This document shows, one piece after another, positions 26,001 to 33,639 of a stretch of DNA of 63,641 nucleotides. The stretch's first letter is position 1; every line of letters begins with the position of its first letter. The notes under the pieces are model-generated. The model was not told the DNA's origin. It did no database searches and worked only from the letters and a program-made list of their open reading frames with translations. The stretch covers positions 1-63,641 of the forward strand of contig NZ_FZOD01000058.1 in assembly GCF_900188345.1 (NCBI RefSeq), read 5' to 3'. The DNA is from Streptosporangium subroseum. Lineage in GTDB: Bacteria > Actinomycetota > Actinomycetes > Streptosporangiales > Streptosporangiaceae. Both the position numbers and the translations under genes were made by a program.

Positions 26001-28614
26001 CGCCGGCGCGCCGGCCAAGACGCAGGCGATCGTGCGGGAGATCCTGCAGCGCCTCTACGTCGGCGGCGAGATCGGCCAGGGCTACCTGGGTGACGAGGAC
26101 AACGGCGAGATGTCGTCGTGGTACATCCTCAGCTCGCTGGGCCTCTACCCGCTGCAGGCGGGCTCGTCCAACTGGGTCATCGGTTCGCCGCAGTTCACTC
26201 AGATGACCGTCCACCGGCAGAGCGGCGACATCGTCGTCAACGCGCCGGGCAACAGCACGAAGAACGTCTACGTGCAGGACGTGAAGGTCAACGGGAAGGA
26301 GCAGCGCGATGTGTCCATCGACTCGTCCGTGCTCGCCCATGGCGGCACGATCGACTTCGAGATGGGCCCGAAGGCTTCGTCCTGGGGCGACGCCAAGAAC
26401 GAGGCACCGCCGTCACTGACCAAGGGCGACGAGACGCCCAAGCCGTTGCAGGACACCACGGGTCCCGGTCTCGGCACCGCGACCACGAGCGACGGGCAGA
26501 ACGCGTCGAAGCTGTTCGACGACTCGTCGACCACGCAGATGACCTTCACCTCCGGCACGCCGCAGGTGAACTGGGTTTTCCGCAGCGGCAAGCAGACGCC
26601 GACGTACTACACCCTGACCTCCGGGGCGAGCCCGGGCGACCCGGCGAAGTGGAAGCTGGAGGGCTCCAACGACGGAATCACCTGGACCGGGATCGACTCT
26701 CACAGCGACGAGGTGTTCCCGTCGCGCAACCAGACCCGGCCGTTCAGAATCAGCCATCCGGCGCAGTTCGCGCAGTTCCGCCTGGTCGTGACGGAGACCG
26801 TCGGCGCCGCGCAGACCAACCTCGCCGAGATCGAGTTGCTCGCCGGCGGCGACGTCCAGCTGGGTGGCGGCGCCATCACGGTCTTGGCCGAGAGCAGCGT
26901 GCACGCGACGTCCGGCGCCGCGGTGTCGGTGCCGCTGGCCTCCGTCACCGGGGGCACCGCGAGCGGCTACCAGGCCACGGTCGACTGGGGTGACGGCTCA
27001 CCGGTCACCGCGGGCACCCTGTCCCTGAGCTCGCGGGGCGTGTACAGCGTCAGAGGCTCGCACACCTACGCCAAGCCGGGTTACTACCAGGCCGGCGTCA
27101 CGGTGACCGACGGCACCGGCCTGGGCTCGGGAACGGTCGGGGTCGACGTGGCCTACGCGCCGGGCTCCGGCCTCACCGCGGCCTTCGACACCGTCTGCAT
27201 CGGTGACGAGGGCGTCCAGGCGGCGAACTGCGACGCCAAGTCGTGGGCGTACTCGCGTGCCGCTCTCGTGGCGGCAGGCGTGACCCAGGGCCGGCAGCAC
27301 GACGTGCCCGGTACGGCGCTGCACTTCACGCTGCCGGCGATCCCGGCGGGGCAGATGGACGACGCGACCGGCAACGGCAAGAAGATCGTGCTGAACCTGC
27401 CGGACGACGCGAAGAGCATCGCGTTCATCGGCGCCGGTACGCAGGGCAACCAGAGCACCACCGGAACGGCGACGTTCAGCGACGGCAGCACGGCCGCCGT
27501 CCCGATCCAGATGAGCGACTGGACGCTGGGCGGCAACCCCAGTGGTACGCCGTCCTACGGCAACATCATCGTCGCCAAGACCGCCTACCGGCTGCTCGGC
27601 ACGAGCCGGGACGGCGCGCAGCCGTTCCTGTTCGCCACCGCGCCGTACCAGATCCCGCAGGGCAAGAAGCTCGTCTCGGTGACCCTGCCGGCGCAGACCG
27701 GTGAGCCGGGCTCGGCGGGCAGGATCCACGTGTTCGCCGTCGCCGACGACGGCACGCCCATCCCGGTGCTGGAGACCACCGCGCCCAAGGGCCAGACGGC
27801 CATCCCCGGTCAGGCCTTCTCGGCGGACCTCGGTTCGGTGACCGGTGGCGTCCCCGGCTCAGCGGGCTACCAGGCCCGCGTCCAGTGGGGTGACGGAACG
27901 GTTCCCGCCGACGCCACGGTCGGCTCGTCCGGTGCGATAAGCGGACAGCACACCTACACGCAGGAGGGCACCTACACGGTGCACGTCACCACATGGGACA
28001 CGCTGTCGAGCGGCGCCTCGACGTTCACCGTGACCGTGAAGCAGACCGGGTCGCAGCCGTCGATCTCGGTGTCGGCATCCGCCACCGTCGCCGCCGGTGA
28101 CCCGATCACCGTCGACGGCAGCGGGTTCGCCGCCGGAGAGCGGGTGACCGTCAAGCTCGGCACCGAACAGGCGCGCAGCGTGACGGTCACGGCCTCGGAG
28201 AAGGGAGCGGTGCACGCGTCGATAGCGGCGTCCGATGACGCGCAGCCCGGCCGGTACTCCGTCACCGCCGCCGGCGCGTCCTCGCAGACACCGGCGACGG
28301 CGACCGTCCAGGTGGCCGAGGAGCAGGCAACGCCTGAGTACCGACCGCAGGTGATGCTGTCGACCACCTCGGGGCCGCGCGGCACGGCGATCATCGTTGA
28401 CGGTTCCGGGTTCGCGCCGAACGAGGCGGTCACGATCGGCTTCGGTGACGGCCTCTCGTCCGGCACCGTGCACGCGAACGGCGACGGTGTCGTCTCCGGC
28501 GCGACCGTCAGCGTTCCGGGGGCGGCGAAGCCGGGTTCGACCGGCATCACGCTGGCCGGCGCCAAGTCGGCGACCCGGGTCGAGCTGACCTTCGAGGTCA
28601 CCGGCTCGAACTAA
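23005..28614 (+). CDS. Secreted multidomain GH92 alpha-mannosidase
   Basis: The 1869-residue exported enzyme has a signal peptide at 1-38 (LPLSLLVAASPASASA). The order is: discoidin-like domain (about 75-215), a GH92 N-terminal beta domain, then the GH92 catalytic barrel (about 620-1115). The barrel carries Glu841 in SVSWALEGFINDYG as probable acid and the paired Asp1030/Asp1032 in GDEDNGEMSSWYILSSLGLY. Next come a second discoidin-like domain (about 1160-1300), a PKD-like repeat (YQATVDWGDGSPVTAG), a beta-rich domain, another PKD-like repeat (YQARVQWGDGTV) and two IPT-like repeats (VDGSGFAAGE, VDGSGFAPNE). GH92 enzymes are Ca-dependent inverting exo-alpha-mannosidases acting on N-glycans or mannan. 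With the LacI gene and the mms importer it forms a mannose-scavenging module. No sortase or membrane anchor is seen. Confidence 0.92.
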   Translation: MSYPPLVRPLLLRRFAAVAALSLPLSLLVAASPASASAPPGNFNSSFESADPQSATSTVEVANGQPVQANLSGSNPGLPGSLRGQVSAVTASAENPPGETAVKLKDDDPSTKWLAFNPTGWVTYRLDKPAAVAKYSLTSAGDAPGRDPKDFTVQGSNDGGTWTDLDRRTGVSFGGRFATNVYSFTNTTAYAYYRLNVTANSGDPLIQLSEWNISDGSDTRPPATPMVSVAGPGPVDGSNMKPGAGFTGVTALRYAGYAEAAGRSYATDKLFDVDIPVGPKTRLSYKIFPEFTGADAQYPSTHVAVDLHFTDGSYLSARSPLDQHGYPLTAAGQGASKVLYVNEWNAVQSEIGSVADGKTIDRILLAYDDPQATASTRFQGWLDDIAVTGVATPIDGSSLTNYVDTRRGTNATGGFSRGNNLPISAVPNGFNFFTPVTNAASNSWQYDYQRGNNAANLPTLQGLAISHEPSPWMGDRNQMSVMPVPAGGSLTGAPSGRALAFSHNDEIAQPDFYRVKLQNGLIAEMAPTDHAGIMQFTFPSGQATGSLVFYNGTFTIGTDGTFTGWVDNGSGLSAGRSRMFVSGAFDRAPTASSATSATFDTSAKQQVTMRIATSFLSADQARKNLDLEVTGKSFDQIRATAAAAWKDRLGRIEVRDATETQLVTLYSNLYRLNLYPNSQSENTGTAAQPRWQYASPVSAPTGTSTATQTGAKIVDGQIYVNNGFWDTYRTVWPAYSLLYPDIAAKIADGFVQQYRDGGWVARWSSPGYADLMTGTSANVALAQAYLNGVELPDPLAAYNSAVKDATVASGRGAVGRKGIETSLFLGYTPTSTGESVSWALEGFINDYGLGNMGAALAKDPATPASERKRIKEESQYFLERARNYVNLFDTKTKFFQGRGANGTFLTGNPLDWGGVYTETNGWNFAFTAQQDGQGLANLYGGQKALEQKLDEFFATPENADKPGGYGGTIHEMIEARAVRMGQLGMSNQPSHHIPYMYTYAGAPAKTQAIVREILQRLYVGGEIGQGYLGDEDNGEMSSWYILSSLGLYPLQAGSSNWVIGSPQFTQMTVHRQSGDIVVNAPGNSTKNVYVQDVKVNGKEQRDVSIDSSVLAHGGTIDFEMGPKASSWGDAKNEAPPSLTKGDETPKPLQDTTGPGLGTATTSDGQNASKLFDDSSTTQMTFTSGTPQVNWVFRSGKQTPTYYTLTSGASPGDPAKWKLEGSNDGITWTGIDSHSDEVFPSRNQTRPFRISHPAQFAQFRLVVTETVGAAQTNLAEIELLAGGDVQLGGGAITVLAESSVHATSGAAVSVPLASVTGGTASGYQATVDWGDGSPVTAGTLSLSSRGVYSVRGSHTYAKPGYYQAGVTVTDGTGLGSGTVGVDVAYAPGSGLTAAFDTVCIGDEGVQAANCDAKSWAYSRAALVAAGVTQGRQHDVPGTALHFTLPAIPAGQMDDATGNGKKIVLNLPDDAKSIAFIGAGTQGNQSTTGTATFSDGSTAAVPIQMSDWTLGGNPSGTPSYGNIIVAKTAYRLLGTSRDGAQPFLFATAPYQIPQGKKLVSVTLPAQTGEPGSAGRIHVFAVADDGTPIPVLETTAPKGQTAIPGQAFSADLGSVTGGVPGSAGYQARVQWGDGTVPADATVGSSGAISGQHTYTQEGTYTVHVTTWDTLSSGASTFTVTVKQTGSQPSISVSASATVAAGDPITVDGSGFAAGERVTVKLGTEQARSVTVTASEKGAVHASIAASDDAQPGRYSVTAAGASSQTPATATVQVAEEQATPEYRPQVMLSTTSGPRGTAIIVDGSGFAPNEAVTIGFGDGLSSGTVHANGDGVVSGATVSVPGAAKPGSTGITLAGAKSATRVELTFEVTGSN

Positions 28615-28632
28615 GCAGAAACAGTCAGAACC

Positions 28633-28673
28633 GCAGGAGGGCGGGGGCCGTATCACGGCCCCCGCCCTCCTGC
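28633..28673 (+). terminator. Strong terminator after GH92 gene
   Basis: A perfect 18-bp stem (GCAGGAGGGCGGGGGCCG and its complement) with a TATCA loop begins 19 bases after the stop. Its right arm runs directly into the 7-base tandem repeat. Confidence 0.85.
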
Positions 28674-28730
28674 GTCCTGCGTCCTGCGTCCTGCGTCCTG
28701 CGTCCTGCGTCCTGCGTCCTGCGTCCTGCG
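28669..28730. repeat. Tandem heptanucleotide repeat (CCTGCGT)n
   Basis: About 8.9 contiguous perfect copies of CCTGCGT start within the right arm of the terminator. The unit is the reverse complement of the GGACGCA core of the octamer array at 61287-61350. Seven-base units are prone to slippage, so copy number may vary. Confidence 0.95.
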
Positions 28731-28804
28731 GGTCAAGGGGGCGCAGGTTCACGTCCTGTCATCCCGGCCAGGTTTTCGCCGGCCGGAAAGAGTGCCACCC
28801 GAAA

Positions 28805-28900
28805 GGGAGGCACCGAGTCCACCGCGGAACGATCCACAACAAGCGCTGGATGCTCTTCCGCGCGTGTCCCCCGATGGGGAGGCACCGAGTCCACCGCGGA
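28805..28900. repeat. Pair of 24-base direct repeats
   Basis: An identical 24-base segment beginning GGGAGGCACCGAGTCCACCG occurs at 28805-28828 and 28877-28900, 72 bases apart start to start, between two convergent genes. The surroundings carry no protein-like frame I trust. It may be part of a dispersed intergenic repeat family. Confidence 0.9.
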
Positions 28901-28940
28901 GGCGCGTGTGCACCGGCACGGAGCCACTTCATAAAAGCCG

Positions 28941-28976
28941 GACAGGGCGGGCCGCCGGGTGGCGGCCCGCCCTGTC
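28941..28976 (-). terminator. Terminator of the S15 peptidase gene
   Basis: A perfect 16-bp stem (GACAGGGCGGGCCGCC and its complement) with a GGGT loop begins 20 bases past the stop of the minus-strand gene at 28996. Confidence 0.85.
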
Positions 28977-28995
28977 ATCGGGATCGGGAGTGGGA

Positions 28996-30963
28996 TCAGC
29001 CGTTCGCCGCGGTGAACGCGGCCGCTCCGCCGACGATCGGCAGCTTGACCGTGCTCTTGACCGTGTCGAGCTGCAGCGTCGCGCCGGGGGCGGGCCGGAT
29101 GGTGTACTCGTAGTCGCTCGACAGCAGCACGATGCCGATGCGGTGTCCCGTCTGGAACACGTAGTCATGCGGCTGCATGTCGAAGTCGAGGTTGTACGTC
29201 CTGCCCGGCCTGATCGGCTCGCTCTCCGAGAGCGACTTGCGGTTCTGCGGGTCCCTCCAGCCCCGGGTGATGATCTTCGCCTTGCCGTTCTGGTCGTAGT
29301 CGACGAGCAGCGCCGTGACGTTCGCGGCAGGCTGTCCGAAACCGATCTGCAGCGATACCGTCGGCGTGCCGCTGAGCCGGACCGCGCCGGACAGTGCCCC
29401 CGACTTGTAGGCCAGGCGGTTGGGAGACGTCACCGCGTCGGCGAGGGTCTGCGCCGTCTTGGACGCGTCGTCGACGATGGTCTCGGTCGCCAGATCGCCC
29501 CGGGGGGTCTTGTCACGGGTGAGGACACCGATGGTCCCGTCCGTGCTGGGCGCCAGGTTGAGCTTGGCGTCCGCCGCGGCCGGGTCGGGCCACTCGGGGT
29601 ACGTCACCAGCGTCCTGTCCTCGCGCTGGATCAGCGCCCGGGGGTCGTTCTCCACGCCGTTCTGGTAGTCCCACAGGTAGCGGGTGAACCAGCGGTTGAG
29701 CACGTCGACGCTGGGGGAGCCGCCGTGGCCGCCCTGGTGCAGGTAGATCTTGTGCGGCACATTGCGTGCCTTGAGCGCCTCGTACCACTGCGCGGCCTGC
29801 TTGGTCTTGACGTTCCAGTCGTTGAGCCCGTGCGCGACCAGCACCGCGGCGTGGACCTTGTCGACGTCGTTCATGTAGTTGCGCTCGTCCCAGAAGGCGC
29901 TGTAGTCGCCGGTGACCCGGTCCTGGTCCTTCTCGAGCTGCTCGATGACGCTTCGGCAGATCTGCTGGTCCGCGCGGGTGTAGACGTACTCCGCGAGCAC
30001 GTCGGCGTCCTCGCCCTGGTAGCCGCCTGCGGCGACCACGGCGCCGTTCGCGCGGTAGTAGTCGTACCAGCTCGAGATCGCCGAGATCGGCACGATGGCC
30101 TCAAGGCCCTCGACACCGGTGCTGGCGACCGCGTTGGGCAGGGTGCCGTTGTACGAGGTGCCGATCATGCCGACCTTGCCGGTCGTCCACGTGGCCGTGA
30201 CCTCCCCACCGGCGGCGTCGTAGGCCTTCGCGCGACCGTTCAGCCAGTCCACGACGGACTTCGCGCCGATGGTCTCGTTGCGCCCACCGGTGGTCGGGCA
30301 GCCGTCGGACTTGCCGCTGCCCAGCGACTCGGCGTGAACCACCGCGAAACCGCGGGGCAGCCAGCTGGACTCCTGGCTGGTGCTGATGGCCGGCTGCGGG
30401 CCGGTGTCGGCGGTGAGCCTGCTGACGTCGGTCCCGTTGGTCCCGTCATCCGCCGCCGCGGCCAGCCGCTCGTCGGTCGCCGGGTCCAGTACCGAACCAC
30501 CGCGCTCCGGCTTGCTCTTGCTCTTGCTCTTGTCCGGGCGGACCGCCTGGTTGAGCTCGTGGTCGACGTTGTGGTTCGTGATCTCGTTGCCGCCCGCGTA
30601 GTAGGGGCTGGCCTCGTAGACGACGGGCGACTTCAGACCGCCCGTCTCGGTCTCCTGGAGCCGGGTGACCTCGGCGTGCACCCGGTCGTTCCGTCCGTCT
30701 CCGTCGCTGTCGACCGGGGTCTCGACCCATACTTCCTGGCGGATCCAGTCGTTTCGGTTCGACGAGAACACCGGCTGGGCCATGCCGTTCTGGAAGACCG
30801 GTCCGACGGGGGCCGCCGCGTCGGCGGGGGCCGAGATGGTGGCAACCCCGGCGAGGGTCATCGTGGCGGCGAGACCCAGCGCCGCGGCGGCGCGGCGTAC
30901 TGATCCCGGACTACGGAGAGAGGTTGGTGCCATGCGGCCCGTTTTCTGGCGCGGCAAAGACAT
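28996..30963 (-). CDS. Secreted Xaa-Pro dipeptidyl-peptidase-like S15 hydrolase
   Basis: The 655-residue exported serine hydrolase has a signal region of about 50 residues (RRAAAALGLAATMTLAGVA, cleavage near ADAAAP). The alpha/beta-hydrolase core carries Ser270 in GMIGTSYNGTLPNA, Asp382 in VAHGLNDWNVK and His413 in LHQGGHGGSP. This is the S15/CocE triad, followed by the C-terminal jelly-roll domain (about 470-650). A low-complexity KSKSKSK insert sits before PERGGSV. It likely removes X-Pro dipeptides or acts on acyl esters outside the cell. The ATG at 30963 is chosen because GGAAGG lies 9 bases upstream; the longer frame to 31029 has no SD. Upstream lies the palindrome at 31102. Confidence 0.9.
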   Translation of the reverse strand: MSLPRQKTGRMAPTSLRSPGSVRRAAAALGLAATMTLAGVATISAPADAAAPVGPVFQNGMAQPVFSSNRNDWIRQEVWVETPVDSDGDGRNDRVHAEVTRLQETETGGLKSPVVYEASPYYAGGNEITNHNVDHELNQAVRPDKSKSKSKPERGGSVLDPATDERLAAAADDGTNGTDVSRLTADTGPQPAISTSQESSWLPRGFAVVHAESLGSGKSDGCPTTGGRNETIGAKSVVDWLNGRAKAYDAAGGEVTATWTTGKVGMIGTSYNGTLPNAVASTGVEGLEAIVPISAISSWYDYYRANGAVVAAGGYQGEDADVLAEYVYTRADQQICRSVIEQLEKDQDRVTGDYSAFWDERNYMNDVDKVHAAVLVAHGLNDWNVKTKQAAQWYEALKARNVPHKIYLHQGGHGGSPSVDVLNRWFTRYLWDYQNGVENDPRALIQREDRTLVTYPEWPDPAAADAKLNLAPSTDGTIGVLTRDKTPRGDLATETIVDDASKTAQTLADAVTSPNRLAYKSGALSGAVRLSGTPTVSLQIGFGQPAANVTALLVDYDQNGKAKIITRGWRDPQNRKSLSESEPIRPGRTYNLDFDMQPHDYVFQTGHRIGIVLLSSDYEYTIRPAPGATLQLDTVKSTVKLPIVGGAAAFTAANG

Positions 30964-31101
30964 CGGCAAACCTTCCAAGCAAGCGGTATGAGACTGGAAA
31001 TTGGATAAAACAGGTAAAGAAATCCCCAAGAAGACCCCAGAAATGATCTAAGTTCCCGGAATGTCTTTGGTGGCTGTTTTGTCTCGATTTCGTATCGATC
31101 G

Positions 31102-31121
31102 CGACATATGGGCATATGTCG
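31102..31121. promoter_or_regulatory. Perfect AT-centred inverted repeat between divergent genes
   Basis: CGACATATGGGCATATGTCG has 9-base perfect arms and a GG spacer. It lies 139 bases upstream of the S15 peptidase start (minus strand) and about 340 bases upstream of the small membrane-protein gene (plus strand). It looks like a dimeric-repressor operator. The rest of 30964-31459 holds no gene I can support. Confidence 0.55.
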
Positions 31122-31459
31122 ATCAAGGTCTCATCCGAAGGCACGGAACTCTCCGGAGATGGATCGGTCGATCGGCCAGGCGGACGAGCCCTGGCAGCGA
31201 GCCGATGCCGGCCGCGGGAGTCATCGCGAGGTGACGGCCGTCAGCCGTGCCGCCGGTCCGCCCGTACGGGGAGTCACGGCTCCCGCGTGCGGCTCGGTCC
31301 TGGTGAAAGCGGACCACCGGCGTCCCGCCGCTCCGACCCCGGACGCCGTCGTCCGCGGCATCCGGGCGGCTGGTTTGCCCGGCCCCTCGCGGGGCAGACG
31401 GCCGGCGAGCGGAAAGGTGGTTTCCGCCCCCTGCCGACGGCGACGAAGGTGTGATTCCG

Positions 31460-31765
31460 ATGAGTCTGCACGCACTGGCGATCGCGTTCGGCTGGGCCAT
31501 CGTCGCGGTCGGATGCGCGATGGCCGTATACGGCGTCTGGCTGCTGGTGACGGGCAGGGCGCCCAGGCGGATTCAGGCGTCGCGGGTCGGATCGTACGCG
31601 CGGTCGCTGCTGTTCTTTGCGCTCTTCATCGTTTCGACGGCACTACCCAGACTGCTGGACTGGCCGGACGAGCTGTCGGTCGTCTTCATCCCGCTCTCGT
31701 TCATCTCCCTGCTGGTGGGAATCAAGCTGATGGCGGAGACGAAAAAAGTGCTGCACTCCACGTGA
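31460..31765 (+). CDS. Small membrane protein with three hydrophobic segments
   Basis: The 101-residue protein, starting MSLHALAIAFGWAIVAVGCA, has a first membrane helix at about 5-30 and a basic cytoplasmic loop (TGRAPRRIQASRVGSYARS). A second helix (LLFFALFIVSTALPRLL) and a third (LSVVFIPLSFISLLVGIKLM) follow, with a basic end. The ATG at 31460 has GAAGGTGTG upstream; a GTG at 31451 would add three residues. I recognise no family. It stands alone, with its stop facing the convergent threonine synthase gene 56 bases away. Confidence 0.65.
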   Translation: MSLHALAIAFGWAIVAVGCAMAVYGVWLLVTGRAPRRIQASRVGSYARSLLFFALFIVSTALPRLLDWPDELSVVFIPLSFISLLVGIKLMAETKKVLHST

Positions 31766-31821
31766 CGAGGAGGGGCGGCCGTCCTCGTCCGGTCCGGCCT
31801 TCCGGTGGCGCGACGTGAGCG

Positions 31822-33039
31822 TCAGGTGAGGTGGGCGTCCACCGCCAGGATCGGCGCGTCCACGGAGACCGTCCCCGGATACTTCAGGCCCGCTCCGGTG
31901 TTCAGCACCACGACCTGCTCGTCCGCGCCGATCCATCCCGACGCGCGCAGCTTGCGGGCCGCGGCGAAGGCCGCCGCGCCTTCCGGGCAGACGAAAGCCC
32001 CCTCCAGGGCCGCGACCTCCCGCAGCTCGGCCAGCAGCTCGGCGTCGCTGACCGTGATCGCGGTCCCCGAGGTCTCGGCCAGCGCGTCCAGGATGAGGAA
32101 ATCGCCGATGGGCTTGGGCACGTTGATGCCGAACGCCACGGTCTGGGACCCCTCCCAGAACCGGCTCTCCCGCTCTCCGGCCTCGAACGCGCGGACGATC
32201 GGCGCGCACCCCTCGGCCTGGACCGCGACCAGCCGCGGCGGCGGACCCGAGATCCAGCCCAGCTCCCGCAGCTCGTTCAGGGCCTTGTGGATGCCGATCA
32301 GGCCCACCCCGCCGCCGGTCGGGTAGAGGATCACGTCGGGCATCCGCCAGCCGAGCTGCTCGACGATCTCGATGCCCATGGTCTTCTTGCCCTCGATGCG
32401 GTAGGGCTCCTTGAGCGTCGAGGCGTCGAAGACCCGGCCGTCCGAGGCCGCGACCAACTCGCCGACCATTCGCCCGGCATCGCTGATCAGGCCGTCGACC
32501 AGGTGCAGGTCCGCACCCGCGGCCACGCACTCCCGCCGGGTGATCTCCGGTGCGTCCACGGGCATCACGATCGTGGCGGTCAGGCCGGCCCGGGCGCTGT
32601 ACAGGGACCAGGCGGCACCGGCGTTGCCGTTGGTCGGCATCGCCAGCCGCTTGACTCCCAGCTCGGCCGCCCGGGACACTCCGACCGCGGCGCCGCGGGC
32701 CTTGAAGGAACCGGTGGGGATCAGCCCCTCGTCCTTCATCAGCAGTCGCGGCAGGCCGATCCGCTCGCCGTACCGCGCCATCGGCAGCAACGGCGTCATC
32801 CCCTCGCCCAGGGTGGTCACCGACTCCGGGTTCCTCACCGGCAGCAGCTCGTGATAGCGCCACAGGTCGGGGGAGCGCCGGGCGAACTCCGCGGGGTCCA
32901 GCGAGGAACGGACCGCCGCCAGGTCATAACGGGCGAGCAGCGGTGATCCGCACTTCGTGCACAGGTTCTGCGGCCGCTCGCTGTCATGATCGGCTCCGCA
33001 CCGGCCACACTCCAGGTGGGTCAGCTGGCTGAAACTCAT
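31822..33039 (-). CDS. Threonine synthase (fold-type II PLP enzyme) with zinc-ribbon N-terminus
   Basis: The 405-residue enzyme converts O-phosphohomoserine to threonine in the family. The N-terminal Cys pairs CGRC (11, 14) and CTKC (27, 30) form a zinc-ribbon-like element. The PLP lysine is Lys113 in IPTGSFKARGAAV, and the phosphate-binding Gly loop is YPTGGGVGLIG. Threonine synthases of this longer type are common in actinobacteria. It stands outside any hom-thrB cluster here, so it could be a second copy with a related beta-replacement or deamination role. The SD GGGAG precedes the ATG at 33039. The gap to the fds operon carries that operon's terminator. Confidence 0.88.
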   Translation of the reverse strand: MSFSQLTHLECGRCGADHDSERPQNLCTKCGSPLLARYDLAAVRSSLDPAEFARRSPDLWRYHELLPVRNPESVTTLGEGMTPLLPMARYGERIGLPRLLMKDEGLIPTGSFKARGAAVGVSRAAELGVKRLAMPTNGNAGAAWSLYSARAGLTATIVMPVDAPEITRRECVAAGADLHLVDGLISDAGRMVGELVAASDGRVFDASTLKEPYRIEGKKTMGIEIVEQLGWRMPDVILYPTGGGVGLIGIHKALNELRELGWISGPPPRLVAVQAEGCAPIVRAFEAGERESRFWEGSQTVAFGINVPKPIGDFLILDALAETSGTAITVSDAELLAELREVAALEGAFVCPEGAAAFAAARKLRASGWIGADEQVVVLNTGAGLKYPGTVSVDAPILAVDAHLT

Positions 33040-33300
33040 AGGTGCTCCCTGGTGCTCTTCTGCCGTCGGCCCTCACGCGGCCGGATCTTCGGCCGCGGCG
33101 CAATGGCACGTTCAAGTGTGTATACGGCGATACCAGACAGGCCCCGCCGATGTCCAACTCGGAGCCGCGGCGCGAGGGCTGGAGCCGTGCTCACCGCGTA
33201 CGGCTCGGTTGGGATGAGGAGGCCGCCGGACCCGTCGCCGAGAGCACGTCCCGTCCTGTGCGTGCTGCCCGGCCGCTCGCGCCAGGTGTGCTCGAAAGCC

Positions 33301-33342
33301 CGCCGGGCCCTCCTCTTCGACGTCGAAAAGGAGGGCCCGGCG
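33301..33342 (-). terminator. Terminator of the formate dehydrogenase operon
   Basis: A 14-bp perfect stem (CGCCGGGCCCTCCT and its complement) encloses a loop that itself contains TTCGACGTCGAA. It lies 43 bases past the fdsD stop. The rest of 33040-33300 shows no gene. Confidence 0.8.
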
Positions 33343-33384
33343 TTGTGGTCGGCCGTCAGGGGAACCGTTCTCCGGCCTGCGGGG

Positions 33385-33636
33385 TCAGAGTGGCCTGAGT
33401 TCCGTATGGGTGTCGGAGGGTGGCGGCAACAGGGCGGCGGCGGCCACGACCAGCGGGTCCATGCCGCTGCCGGAGACCCCGGCATCGGCGATCAACCGGG
33501 ACCGCATCCTGGGATCCCAGAAGCTCTGGATGTGGTCGGCGATCACCTGGGCCGCGAGGGCCGGATCGCGGCGCTGGAACTGCGCCGCGATCTCGTTCGC
33601 CAGGCGAACGTGAGGAGGGGTGTGCGTCGAGGTCAC
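33385..33636 (-). CDS. fdsD: Formate dehydrogenase delta subunit
   Basis: The 83-residue small soluble protein matches FdsD by HVRLANEIAAQFQRR, AAQVIADHIQSFWDPRMRSRLI and VVAAAALLP. FdsD is a non-catalytic subunit of NAD-dependent molybdenum formate dehydrogenases, needed for stable or active enzyme. It is the last gene of the fdsG-B-A-D operon, starting 3 bases after the fdsA stop, so translation is probably coupled. In many bacteria fdsC (an FdhD-type sulfurtransferase) lies between fdsA and fdsD; it is absent here. Confidence 0.9.
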   Translation of the reverse strand: MTSTHTPPHVRLANEIAAQFQRRDPALAAQVIADHIQSFWDPRMRSRLIADAGVSGSGMDPLVVAAAALLPPPSDTHTELRPL

Positions 33637-33639
33637 GGC

